Below are positions 35,377-44,000 of a stretch of 64,000 nucleotides of DNA, one piece after another. Made by a program: the position numbers and the translations under genes. A model generated the notes under the pieces. It saw only the letters and a list, made by a program, of their open reading frames with translations, was not told where the DNA came from and made no database searches. Numbering within the stretch: position 1 is the first letter of the stretch; each line of letters begins with the position of its first letter. Source of the stretch: Mycolicibacterium helvum (GTDB lineage: Bacteria; Actinomycetota; Actinomycetes; Mycobacteriales; Mycobacteriaceae); the NCBI RefSeq assembly GCF_010731895.1, contig NZ_AP022596.1:434001-498000 (forward strand), written 5' to 3'.

Positions 35377-35997
35377 ATGAGCAGCGCGGACGACACCAAA
35401 CCCCCCTTGCGGTCGGTGATGCAGCCAGTAGGTGACGATTGGGTCGTCGTCATGGAATGGCCGGATGGCGTTACGGATGGCGGGCCGTCACGGCTGGTGA
35501 TTGAGCCCATCGACAAGATGCCGGTGGGAGGGCTGTCGTCCACTGTTCTGCGGCACATTGACTTCCGCAGCGCCATCGACAACTTTCGCGACCAGATAGC
35601 CCAGTCGTCAGCACGAGGCAGCTTCGACATGAACGCTCTGTATGCGTTCGACCGCGAGCAACTGCGGTCGGCCTTGCGTGAAGGAGTCACCCGTGAATAC
35701 CTGGCGCTGCTGGCATCGCACTACGTCTGGGCTGTGGATCGCGGGCAGGCGAATATCAACGACTTCCTAGCCGAGTTGGTCGGCAGGCCGGTCGGCACCG
35801 TTCGCGGACACCTGATCCGTGCAAGGCACGAAGGGCTGCTATCAGGCAGTCACGGCAAGAAGGGCGGAGAACTCAGCGACGAAGCCGAGGAACTAGTAGA
35901 GCCATTTGCGCTCGCTCGCATCGATGAGATTGGCCGGCTCGACAGTCTGAGAAGACGCCATTCGAAGAAGGCGATCACACCGCGCACCGAAACTTGA
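35377..35997 (+). CDS. Winged-helix regulator of the element
   Basis: 206 aa. The N-terminal part is beta-rich. The C-terminal half contains 'REYLALLASHYVWAVDRGQANINDFLAELVGRPVGTVRGHLIRARHEGLL', a helix-turn-helix with recognition helix 'VGTVRGHLIRARHEG', then a Gly/Lys wing ('GSHGKKGGELSDEA'). It is divergent from the phage-type operon with palindromes between, so it is the likely repressor/activator. Family name not recalled with certainty. Confidence 0.66.
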   Translation: MSSADDTKPPLRSVMQPVGDDWVVVMEWPDGVTDGGPSRLVIEPIDKMPVGGLSSTVLRHIDFRSAIDNFRDQIAQSSARGSFDMNALYAFDREQLRSALREGVTREYLALLASHYVWAVDRGQANINDFLAELVGRPVGTVRGHLIRARHEGLLSGSHGKKGGELSDEAEELVEPFALARIDEIGRLDSLRRRHSKKAITPRTET

Positions 35998-36067
35998 CAG
36001 CTAACAGCGCAAAGCTGGCCCGACGAGTGACGTACACTCAGCTACTTCACAGCGACCGGGGGGTCAG

Positions 36068-36358
36068 ATGCTTCGTCTTGCAGTATCCGCCGCATCCGTT
36101 GCGGCAGGCTTGTTCCTCGCTCCGGTAGCCCACGCCACCCCGGACACCCACGTCCCGAACGGTGACGCTCTGTGGTGCTGGGGCGGCAAGGGGACCATCG
36201 CACTGGTGACTCCGTATTGCAACGGGGAGACGTTCCCCGACGGGAGTTACTTCCACCAGACCGGGTTCATGCAGGGGATGCTCCAACCTCTCGGCTGGAA
36301 TCCGCCCTTCTGTGTGGACGCCGCAGGCAACCCGTTCCCTGACGGTTGCAAAGCTTGA
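36068..36358 (+). CDS. Small secreted protein
   Basis: 96 aa. A signal peptide (about 1-23, 'LAVSAASVAAGLFLAPVAHA') is followed by a short mature part with four cysteines (in 'LWCWGG', 'PYCNGE', 'FCVDA' and 'DGCKA') that could form two disulphides. The start is ATG 36068 after GGGGGGTCAG. Similar small exported proteins are widespread in mycobacteria and their phages. Probably lysogenic cargo. Function unknown. Confidence 0.75.
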   Translation: MLRLAVSAASVAAGLFLAPVAHATPDTHVPNGDALWCWGGKGTIALVTPYCNGETFPDGSYFHQTGFMQGMLQPLGWNPPFCVDAAGNPFPDGCKA

Positions 36359-36493
36359 CGTGGGCTCGCGTGCGGCAGCGACGGTGGCCGGGTCTTGCGA
36401 TGGATAGAGTCTGAGAACGTGGGTGAATGGTGGGGGATCCTCCGTTGCAGAGCCTGGAATGCCTGGCCTGAGCGGGCGACAAGCGACTTGGCA

Positions 36494-37480
36494 ATGACAA
36501 ACATCGACTATGGCGCGGCGTCTCCGGTTGAGGTGCGAACGTTTGTGGACGCGTACGACCGGGCTCAACCAAATGTCATCGAGACATCAGTGCTGGGGCC
36601 AACTACCTGGCCGGGTTATGAACCTGGCATACATCGAATTTGGAATTCGATGTTGCTCGGCGTCGGCGAGCAGTATCAGCTGGAACCGCAGCCGCTTCGC
36701 CATGCCCATCGAGGAGAACTCGATATTCGCCTAAGCTTCCGACTCGCCGAAAGCCCGCCCGAAGCCTTACGTGAAGCCCTGAAGGAACGTGCGTACGAAA
36801 TCGTGGGCCTTTTGAATCTGGGTCAGGGCGATTTTGTAACCCCCTCGGCACCTTTTCAACTGCTAGAGGTCTTGGCGGGTGGTCAGACCGCGACTGAAAT
36901 GCCGATTGCGGTGACGACACGGGATCGGCACGTTCTGGATCAGCAGGAGCTCAACGTCTTCTTGGCGAGAGCTCGCGGCTTTCTGACTGGCCCGATCTAC
37001 GGGCCAAAGCATCGTGTTGCGTTGGAGCTTTATGCAGCGCATTTCACAGAGAGCCAAGTGCGCGTTCGGTTCATCCTGCTCGTTATCGCGATGGAGGCCC
37101 TGGCTGAGGAAGCGCCGAAACATCAAGTGGCGCTTGATCTCCTCGCTAGGTGGAAGGGCGAACTCGATACAGAGCTAGCAAAGTACGATGACCAGTCTGA
37201 AGAGTTCTACAGCCTTAAGGCGCTGTCTGGGGAGCTTAGTTTCCGCAGAGGCGACTCGATCAACAACCAGGTTCGCAAGTTGTTCGCCGCCCTTCCAGGG
37301 TTACCCGACGCGGAATGCAAGGCGTTGCAGCGCCGTGCAGTTGCCGTCTACAGCAAGCGGAGCACACTCGTGCATGACGGGTATTTACCCCCGAGTGAAC
37401 TGCCGGGGTTAGAGACCGAGGCGCGCGAGCTGCTAGAGACGCTCTTTTCCTGTTACCTCCAAAGTCAACCGGAGGAATAG
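36494..37480 (+). CDS. HEPN-type (Apea-like) protein, candidate RNase effector
   Basis: 328 aa from ATG 36494; the upstream in-frame extension to 36395 is not protein-like. The N-terminal 170 residues are mixed alpha/beta. The C-terminal helical region has 'FILLVIAMEALAEE' and, about 95 residues later, 'AVYSKRSTLVHDG' containing R289-x4-H294, the HEPN catalytic R-x4-6-H signature. This is the layout of Apea-like HEPN domains, several of which are antiphage effectors or toxins. Next to an integrase in a mobile element it is a good defence candidate. Activity is inferred. Confidence 0.65.
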   Translation: MTNIDYGAASPVEVRTFVDAYDRAQPNVIETSVLGPTTWPGYEPGIHRIWNSMLLGVGEQYQLEPQPLRHAHRGELDIRLSFRLAESPPEALREALKERAYEIVGLLNLGQGDFVTPSAPFQLLEVLAGGQTATEMPIAVTTRDRHVLDQQELNVFLARARGFLTGPIYGPKHRVALELYAAHFTESQVRVRFILLVIAMEALAEEAPKHQVALDLLARWKGELDTELAKYDDQSEEFYSLKALSGELSFRRGDSINNQVRKLFAALPGLPDAECKALQRRAVAVYSKRSTLVHDGYLPPSELPGLETEARELLETLFSCYLQSQPEE

Positions 37481-37502
37481 GGTCGATGGCCAACCGATAC
37501 CG

Positions 37503-39182
37503 CTAAATACGCGCGGCGGAATCATCACCGGGTATCGGCTCGACCTCGGGTCGGGGCCAATCATCAGGCACCTGTATTCCCCACGGGATCAGTTTCGACT
37601 TCGTCTTCGTGGTCGTGCCGTACGGCTGAAAGTGGGCCACCAGACGAACCTTCGCGTCCCGCAACACCTGCCGGCGGTCGGTGCCAGGATCGTCCCACAG
37701 CTCTCGGAATGTCTTGCCCGTGCCGACCGGCTCCCAGCGCGCTGGCACAACCGTGTTCGCGGACAACTCGGCTTTGCGGGCGACTAGCGCCGCCAGGCGC
37801 GACCGGTACAGCATCTCGTCGTCCACCAAGCCGTTGTCGGACTCCCAACGCAGCCGCTCCAACGATTGCTCCGTCTGGCCCAGCTCCCGGCTGTGATCCT
37901 CGCCGGGGACGAAGACCATCTTCGTCATCTCCCGGTCTCCGTAGGCATCGAGGAACCGACCCGCGAGATAGCTCTCGATTTCGTCTAACCGCACCGCTCC
38001 CCGGCAGCCGGTGCCCTGCCTGCCGCACCTGACGTAGGTGTGAACCGTGCCGCTGGACGATTTCCGGCGGTGCAGCGACAACGAATACCCGCACTCCGGG
38101 CAGTCGCATCGCTGCGGAATCCACAATCCCTTGTGAGGGCATCCCGGGCGGTGCAACACAGCACCGCAGTATCCGATGCCCGCCAACGGATTCGGCGTCA
38201 TCTGACGCGCCCTGCCGCTGCTGGTGCGCTGCCCCAGCGCCTCTTGCAACCGATTCCAGTCCTCTTCGGTGAACGTCGGCTCAGCCATCACGATCGGCTG
38301 GCCTTCGGGGTCAAGAACCAGCTTCTCCCCCACCCTTTTCTTGTGGTCGGGGTTCGCATCGGTTGGGGCTGGCTCGAACACGGCCATGACTCTGTAGCCC
38401 TGTGTCCGTTGGGATGTCAACGAGCGCTTGAGTGTGGACACCGACCACTTCTTCTCCCCACCACGGGCACGGGAGACGTTGGTCGTCTTGCCCTCTTTGT
38501 TGAGCCACCGCACGACGCTGGTGAGCGATTCGTTCTCGTCAACCAGCTTCGTCTTGATCTGATGGAGCAGCGCGTACCCTTCGGGATCGCGCGCCAAGGC
38601 CTTACCCTTCCCACTCGGATGCGGGACCGTCCGGTATCCCAAGGGCGGCACACCATGGCTGACGCGGTCGGTCATCCGCAGCACGTCTAGTCGATCGGTT
38701 GCGCGAGTCTTGAACCGCGATAGCTCGATCGCGGCGAAGAAAGATCCGACGTAGATGAAGAACTCCGACATCATCTGATCGAGCGAGTCTTTCTGCGGGT
38801 GCAGATAGTCCAGCACCACGCCATCGCCTGCGAAGGCGAGGATCTTCTTGTTCGCCTTCGTCCACTTGGCGAACTCAACGCAGTCGTTCGTGGATCGAAA
38901 CGCGCGGTCGATCTTGGAGAAAACCAGCACGTCCCATTCGTGCAATCGCTCCGGTGCCAGCCACTTACCGAGATCTGGGCGCTCGAATGGCGTGGTCTTG
39001 CCGGCAGAGATACCGAGGTCTTCGAACGTGCCTACGACCTCGTAGCCCTTCGATTGCGCCCACCGCTCGCCCTCTTCGGTCTGGGCGATGTGCGACACCT
39101 TGCGGGTGTTCGCTTTATCGTCGTCTAGGTGAGAAACCCGAGCGCCGACCACAGCGCGAAGCTGCCTGGCAGTGTTGTCCAC
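37503..39182 (-). CDS. int: Large serine integrase (site-specific recombinase)
   Basis: 559 aa. The N-terminal resolvase domain has nucleophile Ser17 in 'GARVSHLDDDKA', with 'DLGISAGKTTPFERPDL' and 'LVFSKIDRAFRS'. The recombinase domain ('GVPPLGYRTVPHPSGKG') follows. The zinc ribbon has 'GYCGAVLHRPGCPH', 'CDCPECGYSL' and 'CGRQGTGCRG', then a coiled-coil segment (about 450-500). The start is GTG 39180-39182, 10 bases from attR. The open frame beyond it crosses the bcp remnant and the antisense of the peptidase gene and is not coding. No directionality factor is obvious. Confidence 0.92.
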   Translation of the reverse strand: MDNTARQLRAVVGARVSHLDDDKANTRKVSHIAQTEEGERWAQSKGYEVVGTFEDLGISAGKTTPFERPDLGKWLAPERLHEWDVLVFSKIDRAFRSTNDCVEFAKWTKANKKILAFAGDGVVLDYLHPQKDSLDQMMSEFFIYVGSFFAAIELSRFKTRATDRLDVLRMTDRVSHGVPPLGYRTVPHPSGKGKALARDPEGYALLHQIKTKLVDENESLTSVVRWLNKEGKTTNVSRARGGEKKWSVSTLKRSLTSQRTQGYRVMAVFEPAPTDANPDHKKRVGEKLVLDPEGQPIVMAEPTFTEEDWNRLQEALGQRTSSGRARQMTPNPLAGIGYCGAVLHRPGCPHKGLWIPQRCDCPECGYSLSLHRRKSSSGTVHTYVRCGRQGTGCRGAVRLDEIESYLAGRFLDAYGDREMTKMVFVPGEDHSRELGQTEQSLERLRWESDNGLVDDEMLYRSRLAALVARKAELSANTVVPARWEPVGTGKTFRELWDDPGTDRRQVLRDAKVRLVAHFQPYGTTTKTKSKLIPWGIQVPDDWPRPEVEPIPGDDSAARI

Positions 39183-39191
39183 AGTGCAGCA

Positions 39192-39202
39192 CAGTACAAC
39201 GT
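39192..39202 (+). mobile_element. attR core of the bcp-integrated element
   Basis: Second copy of cagtacaacgt, followed directly by the native bcp 3' end and preceded by element DNA next to the integrase start. attP is therefore beside int, as expected. Confidence 0.85.
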
Positions 39203-39251
39203 CAAGGCCACCGGTCACGTCGCCAAATTGCGCAGGGACATCTCGGTCTAG
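39192..39251 (+). pseudogene. bcp: Displaced native 3' end of bcp
   Basis: Reads Q-Y-N-V-K-A-T-G-H-V-A-K-L-R-R-D-I-S-V-stop in frame, the standard mycobacterial Bcp C-terminus. Joined to codon 138 of the left bcp copy it would give a 157-aa protein. Its stop overlaps that of the convergent M20 peptidase (CTAG), as expected for undisturbed backbone. It has no start of its own. Confidence 0.92.
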
Positions 39252-40582
39252 GTCAACTCCCCCAGCTTCCCCAACAACAGCGCCTCGGTGGTGGCCGCGC
39301 GCTCCAGCACGCCGAGATGCAGGCTCTCGTTGACGCTGTGCGCCTGAGTGCTGGGATCCTCCACCCCGGTCACCAGGATGGTGGCGTTCGGGAAGGCGGC
39401 GGCGAACTCGGCAATGAACGGGATCGAGCCACCCATGCCCATGTCGACGACGTCGGTGCCCCAGGCCTGCCGGAACGCGGCGCGAGCAGCGTCGTACACC
39501 GGCCCGCTGGCGTCGATCGCGTAGGGCTGACCGACATCGCCCGGGATGATCTTGACGTGCGCGCCCCAGGGCGCGTGCTGCTCGAGGTGCCGGCGCAGCG
39601 CGTGGAGGTGGGCTGCAGCGTCCCCGCCGGGGGCCACCCGCATGCTGACCTTCGCGCTGGCCCGCGGGATGAGCGTGTTCGACGCCTTGCCGATCGGCGT
39701 GGTGTCGATGCCGATGACAGTGATCGCGGGCTTGGCCCACATGCGTTGCGCTACAGGGCCCGAGCCGATTTCGTGCACCCCGTCGAGCAGTCCCGACTCG
39801 GCGCGAACCCACTGCGGTCCGCGGTCGACATCGGTAGCAGTCGTCGCGTACAAGCCTTGCACCGCAACGTTGCCGTCGTCGTCGTGCAGGCTGGCGAGCA
39901 GTCGTACCAGGACGCTGAGCGCGTCGGGCACCACGCCGCCCCAGAGCCCCGAGTGCAGGCCGTGATCCAAAGTCGCGACCTCGACCACGCAGTCGGCCAA
40001 CCCACGTAACGACACCGTGAGCGCCGGGATCTCCGAAGTCCAGTTGTCCGAGTCGGCGATCACGATGACGTCGGCGGCCAGCTTGTCCTTGTGGGCGGCC
40101 AGCAGCCGGCCCAGGGAGGGCGAGCCGGACTCCTCCTCCCCCTCGACGAACACCGTCACGCCGACCGGCGGGTTGCCATCGTGCGCACGGAACGCCGCCA
40201 GGTGGGTGGCGATACCGGCCTTGTCGTCCGCGCTGCCGCGGCCGTAGAGCCGTCCGTCACGTTCGGTGGGTTCGAAGGGATCCGAATCCCATTGCGATGG
40301 TTCACCTTCCGGCTGAACGTCGTGGTGGGCGTACAGCAGCACCGTCGGCGCGCCGGGCGGGGCGGGGTGATGCGCGATCACCGCGGGTGCACCACCCTCG
40401 GCCACGATCTCGACCTGGTTGAAGCCGGCCTGGGTCAGCAGGTCCGCGACGGCCCGTGCGCTGCGGTGCACCTCGTCGCGACGGGCCGGGTCGGCCCACA
40501 CCGACTGGATGCGGACCAGATCTTCGAGATCGGCACGCACCGAGGGAAGCACGGCCTGCACGCGGGCGACGACATCAGTCAT
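39248..40582 (-). CDS. M20 family dipeptidase/peptidase (Rv2522c-like)
   Basis: 444-aa zinc metallopeptidase. 'LLYAHHDVQPEG' holds the first metal His and catalytic Asp. 'GRGSADDKAG' carries the bridging Asp. 'VEGEEESGSPSL' holds the catalytic Glu pair, and 'VTGVEDPSTQAHSVNE' the terminal metal His. A dimerisation domain is inserted in the middle. Cytosolic, probably cleaving dipeptides or acylated amino acids. ATG 40580-40582. It lies 21 bases downstream of acpS in the same direction. Confidence 0.9.
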   Translation of the reverse strand: MTDVVARVQAVLPSVRADLEDLVRIQSVWADPARRDEVHRSARAVADLLTQAGFNQVEIVAEGGAPAVIAHHPAPPGAPTVLLYAHHDVQPEGEPSQWDSDPFEPTERDGRLYGRGSADDKAGIATHLAAFRAHDGNPPVGVTVFVEGEEESGSPSLGRLLAAHKDKLAADVIVIADSDNWTSEIPALTVSLRGLADCVVEVATLDHGLHSGLWGGVVPDALSVLVRLLASLHDDDGNVAVQGLYATTATDVDRGPQWVRAESGLLDGVHEIGSGPVAQRMWAKPAITVIGIDTTPIGKASNTLIPRASAKVSMRVAPGGDAAAHLHALRRHLEQHAPWGAHVKIIPGDVGQPYAIDASGPVYDAARAAFRQAWGTDVVDMGMGGSIPFIAEFAAAFPNATILVTGVEDPSTQAHSVNESLHLGVLERAATTEALLLGKLGELT

Positions 40583-40603
40583 GGCGTCGACCCTACCGAG
40601 CAG

Positions 40604-40996
40604 CTACAGCGTCTCCAGGATCGCGACCGCGGCGGCGGTGTCGCCCTCATGGGTCAGCGACACGTGAATGGTCACCTCGGCCAGATGCTTGGCGATCTCA
40701 CCGGTCAGGCGAACCTTGGGCCGGCCCCACATATCGGTGATCACCTCGATGTCGCGGTGGATGCCTTCCGGCAGGACCGGACGCTGCGCAAACCGCGAGC
40801 CCGACCAGGCCTTGATGACGGCTTCCTTGGCGGCCCACCGCGCGGCCAAGTGCCGCGCCGCCACCGAACTCTTGTCGGCGGCGTCGCGGCGCTCACCCGG
40901 GGTGAACGTCTCGGCGAAGACCGTTCCCGGCTGATCCACCTGCTCGGCGAAATCGGGAATGGAGACCACATCGATCCCCACACCGACTATCGCCAC
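40604..40996 (-). CDS. acpS: Holo-[acyl-carrier-protein] synthase
   Basis: 130-aa 4'-phosphopantetheinyl transferase. 'GVGIDVVSIPDF' holds the Mg-binding Asp and 'ARWAAKEAVIKAW' the conserved Glu/Lys helix. It activates the ACP domain of FAS I. It lies 28 bases downstream of fas on the same strand, the conserved mycobacterial fas-acpS pair, so the two are probably co-transcribed. Confidence 0.95.
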   Translation of the reverse strand: MAIVGVGIDVVSIPDFAEQVDQPGTVFAETFTPGERRDAADKSSVAARHLAARWAAKEAVIKAWSGSRFAQRPVLPEGIHRDIEVITDMWGRPKVRLTGEIAKHLAEVTIHVSLTHEGDTAAAVAILETL

Positions 40997-41024
40997 GCGA
41001 GCACCCTAGCGGATGCACCCATGC

Positions 41025-44000
41025 TCATCGCAGGTAGGTGTCGTGCGCGCCCAGCCGTGCCGCCGGGTCCAGCAGCATCGCCGCCTCCTGCCGCTTCTCG
41101 GGTGCGTCGTGATCGAACCGGCGATCGGCGGGCTTCTCGTACATCGGCGGCCCACCGGCGATGGCCGAGGCCAGTCGCCGCTGACCAGCCAGCACCCGAT
41201 CGTTAGCCCGCTTGGTGTAATCCGCCCGCTCCTGCTCGCTCAGCGAGGCCAGGAAGGCCTGCGGATGAACCAGCGCGACCAGACCCGACACGTGACCGAA
41301 GCCCAGGCTGGTGACCAGCCCCGCCTTGAGCGGGAACTTGTCGCCCAGCCGCAGGGTCTCGCGCGCCCACACGAAGTGACCCGAGCTGGCCAACTCGTCG
41401 TCGACACAGTCCAGGCTGCGGTTCGGCGGGATGACACCGTCGCGCAGGATCTGGCACAGACCCATCATCTGGAACACCGCCGCACCGCCCTTGGCGTGGC
41501 CGGTCAGGCTCTTCTGGGACACGATGAACAGTGGCGCCCCGGCGGCGCGCCCCATCGCGTCAGCCAGCCGCTCGTGCAGCTCGGTCTCGTTGGGATCGTT
41601 GGCCAGCGTCGAGGTGTCGTGCTTGGAGATCACCGCGACGTCGTCAGCCCCGACCCCCAGCTTGGCCAGCGAGCGGGCCAGCAGGGAGTCCTTGCCGCCA
41701 CGACCGGCGCCCAGCGCGCCGAGCCCCGGAGCCGGGATCGAGGTGTGCACGCCGTCGGCGAAGCTCTGCGCGTAACCCACCACCGCCAGCACCGGCAGGC
41801 CCATCTTCAGCGCGAGGTCACCACGGGCCAGCAGGATCGTGCCGCCGCCCTGTGCCTCGAGGAAGCCCAGCCGGCGACGGTCGTTGGCGCGGGAGATCTT
41901 CGAGTCGCTGATGCCCTTGGCTCGCATCATCTCGGTGTCGGCGGTGGCCGACATGTCGCCGAAGCCAGTGATGGCATCGGAGGTCATGTCGTCGAATCCG
42001 CCGGCCACCACCAGTTCGGCCTTGCCGAGCCGGATCTTGTCGACGCCTTCCTCGACCGACACCGCTGCGGTGGCGCATGCACCGACGGGGTGAACCATCG
42101 CGCCGTAGCCGCCGACGTAGGACTGCATCACATGGGCAGCAACGACATTCGGCAGCACTTCCTGCAGGATGTCGTTCGGCTTCGCCGCACCCAAGAGGTT
42201 GCCGTGGAACATGGTCTGCATGCTGGTCAGGCCGCCGATGCCGGTGCCCTGGGTACTGGCTACCAAGCCGGGGTGCACCCAGCGCATCAGCTCGGTCGGG
42301 GTGAAGCCGGACGACAGGAACGCGTCCACCGTGGCCACGATGTTCCACAACGCCACCCGGTCGGCCGAACTGACCATGTCGGCGCTGATACCCCAGACCG
42401 TCGGGTCGAAACCGGTGGGGATCTGGCCGCCCACTGTGCGGGATAGCTTCGCCTTGCGGGGAACCCGAATCTCGGTGCCCGCCTTGCGGATCACCTGCCA
42501 ATCCGACGAGTCCGGCACGGGCCGGACGATGGTGTGTTCAGGGTCGGCCCGCTCGAACGCCCGCGCCTCGGCCTCCGAGGACACCACGAAGCTGAAGTCC
42601 TTGTCCAGGAAGACGCTGACCAGCAGCGCTGGGGAATGATCCGCCCCGATTGCGCCGTCGTCGACGAATTCCCTTACGCCGCAACGTTCCACGACCGCAT
42701 CGTGGTAGCGCTCGACCAGATCGGCCTCGTCGACCAGATCGCCGGAGGCGGTGTCGTACCAGCCCGGCTTGGGGTCGTCCTCCCACTTGATCAGTCCGGT
42801 GGTCCAGGCCAGTTCGAGCACGCCGGACGCCGACAGCTCGTTGTCGACCTCCATCTCGAACCGGGTGCGCGATGATCCATACGGCCCGAGTTCGGCGCCG
42901 CCGACAATCACCACCAAGTCGGCCGGGTCGACGTCGAGATCGGCCCAGGCCGGCGGGGTCGACGCGGCGTAGCCGCGCGGCGGCGACGGCAGGGCGGCGA
43001 TGGTGCCCGCAGCCGGCTCGTCGTCGGACGCGTCCGCCTCGGCGCTCATCTGCTCACGGGCCTTGGCAGCCAGCTCAGCCATGTCCAGCTGAACATCGCC
43101 AAGGCCACCGGTCAGGTCGACTTTCAGCGGCGCGTTGGCCGCGGCGACCTTGGCATCCACCGAGCACAGGTCGAGCAGCATCGCGGCCATCTCGGCAGTG
43201 GAGTAGGTGGTCACCCCCGCTTCCTCGACCCCATCGACGATGACATCGTTGTGGCCCATCAGGCCGGTCCCCTTGGTCCAGCCGATCAGCGCGTGAGCGA
43301 AGCTGACCCGCTGTGCCCAAGACGATTCGGCGTTCCACCGGTTGACCACCGCGTCAAGCGCGGACTTGGACTCGCCGTAGGCGCCGTCCCCGCCGAACAT
43401 GCCGCGGTTGGGCGAGCCGGGCAGCACCACATGCAGACGCGAGGCGATGTCGCGCTCGGCACCGATGGACGACAGCCCGCCGATCAGCCGCTCGACGGCC
43501 CACAGCAGGACTTTCATCTCCATCTCCGAGCGCGAGCCGGCCTCGGACATATCCCCGGCCACCCGCGGTGCGGCGAACGGGAACAGCAGCGTCGGGTTCT
43601 GCGCATCCTTGAGGTGAATCGACTGCGGACCAAGGCTTTCGGTCTGCTCGCTACCGACCCACGACACCAGCGCGTCGATGTCGGCGTAGGACGCCATGTT
43701 GGCCGGCACGATCCAGAGCGCCGCGCCGTAGCGGGCGTGGTCGCGATAGAGCTTCTTGTAGAAGTCCAGCCGGTCGTCGTCGAGCTTGGACGTGGTGGCG
43801 ATCACCGTGGCGCCGCCGTCGAGCAACTGCGCGACCACCGAAGCGGCGATGGATCCCTTGGACGCACCGGTGACCACGGCGATCTCGTCGCTGGAGCGGC
43901 CGCTATCGGGATTCTCCGCACCGGCGGCGATCCGGCCGAACAGCGACGCGTGGATGTTGCGGCCGGCCGCCAGCGCCTTGCCCTGCCACCAGTTTGCCTG

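Larger units (their letters stand above)
26359..39202. mobile_element. 12.8-kb serine-integrase element inserted in bcp
   Basis: Integrated element bounded by 11-bp cores. The right end carries a large serine integrase starting 10 bases from the core. Inside are a divergent control region, phage-type small genes on the minus strand, and plus-strand cargo near both ends. Compared with the recalled M. tuberculosis order bcp-Rv2522c-acpS, the whole block is extra. No capsid, portal, tail or lysis gene is recognisable, nor any conjugation gene, so it is either a satellite-size element (compare phiRv1-type prophages) or a decayed prophage. Confidence 0.88.

Noticed and set aside
39183..39812. N-terminal extension of the integrase frame to 39812
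   Set aside because: It would translate the antisense of the bcp remnant and the M20 peptidase. The resolvase domain with Ser17 fits a start at GTG 39182.
41013..42446. 477-codon plus-strand open frame opposite the fas 3' end
   Set aside because: Shadow of the ketosynthase region; no ribosome-binding site or protein-like sequence.
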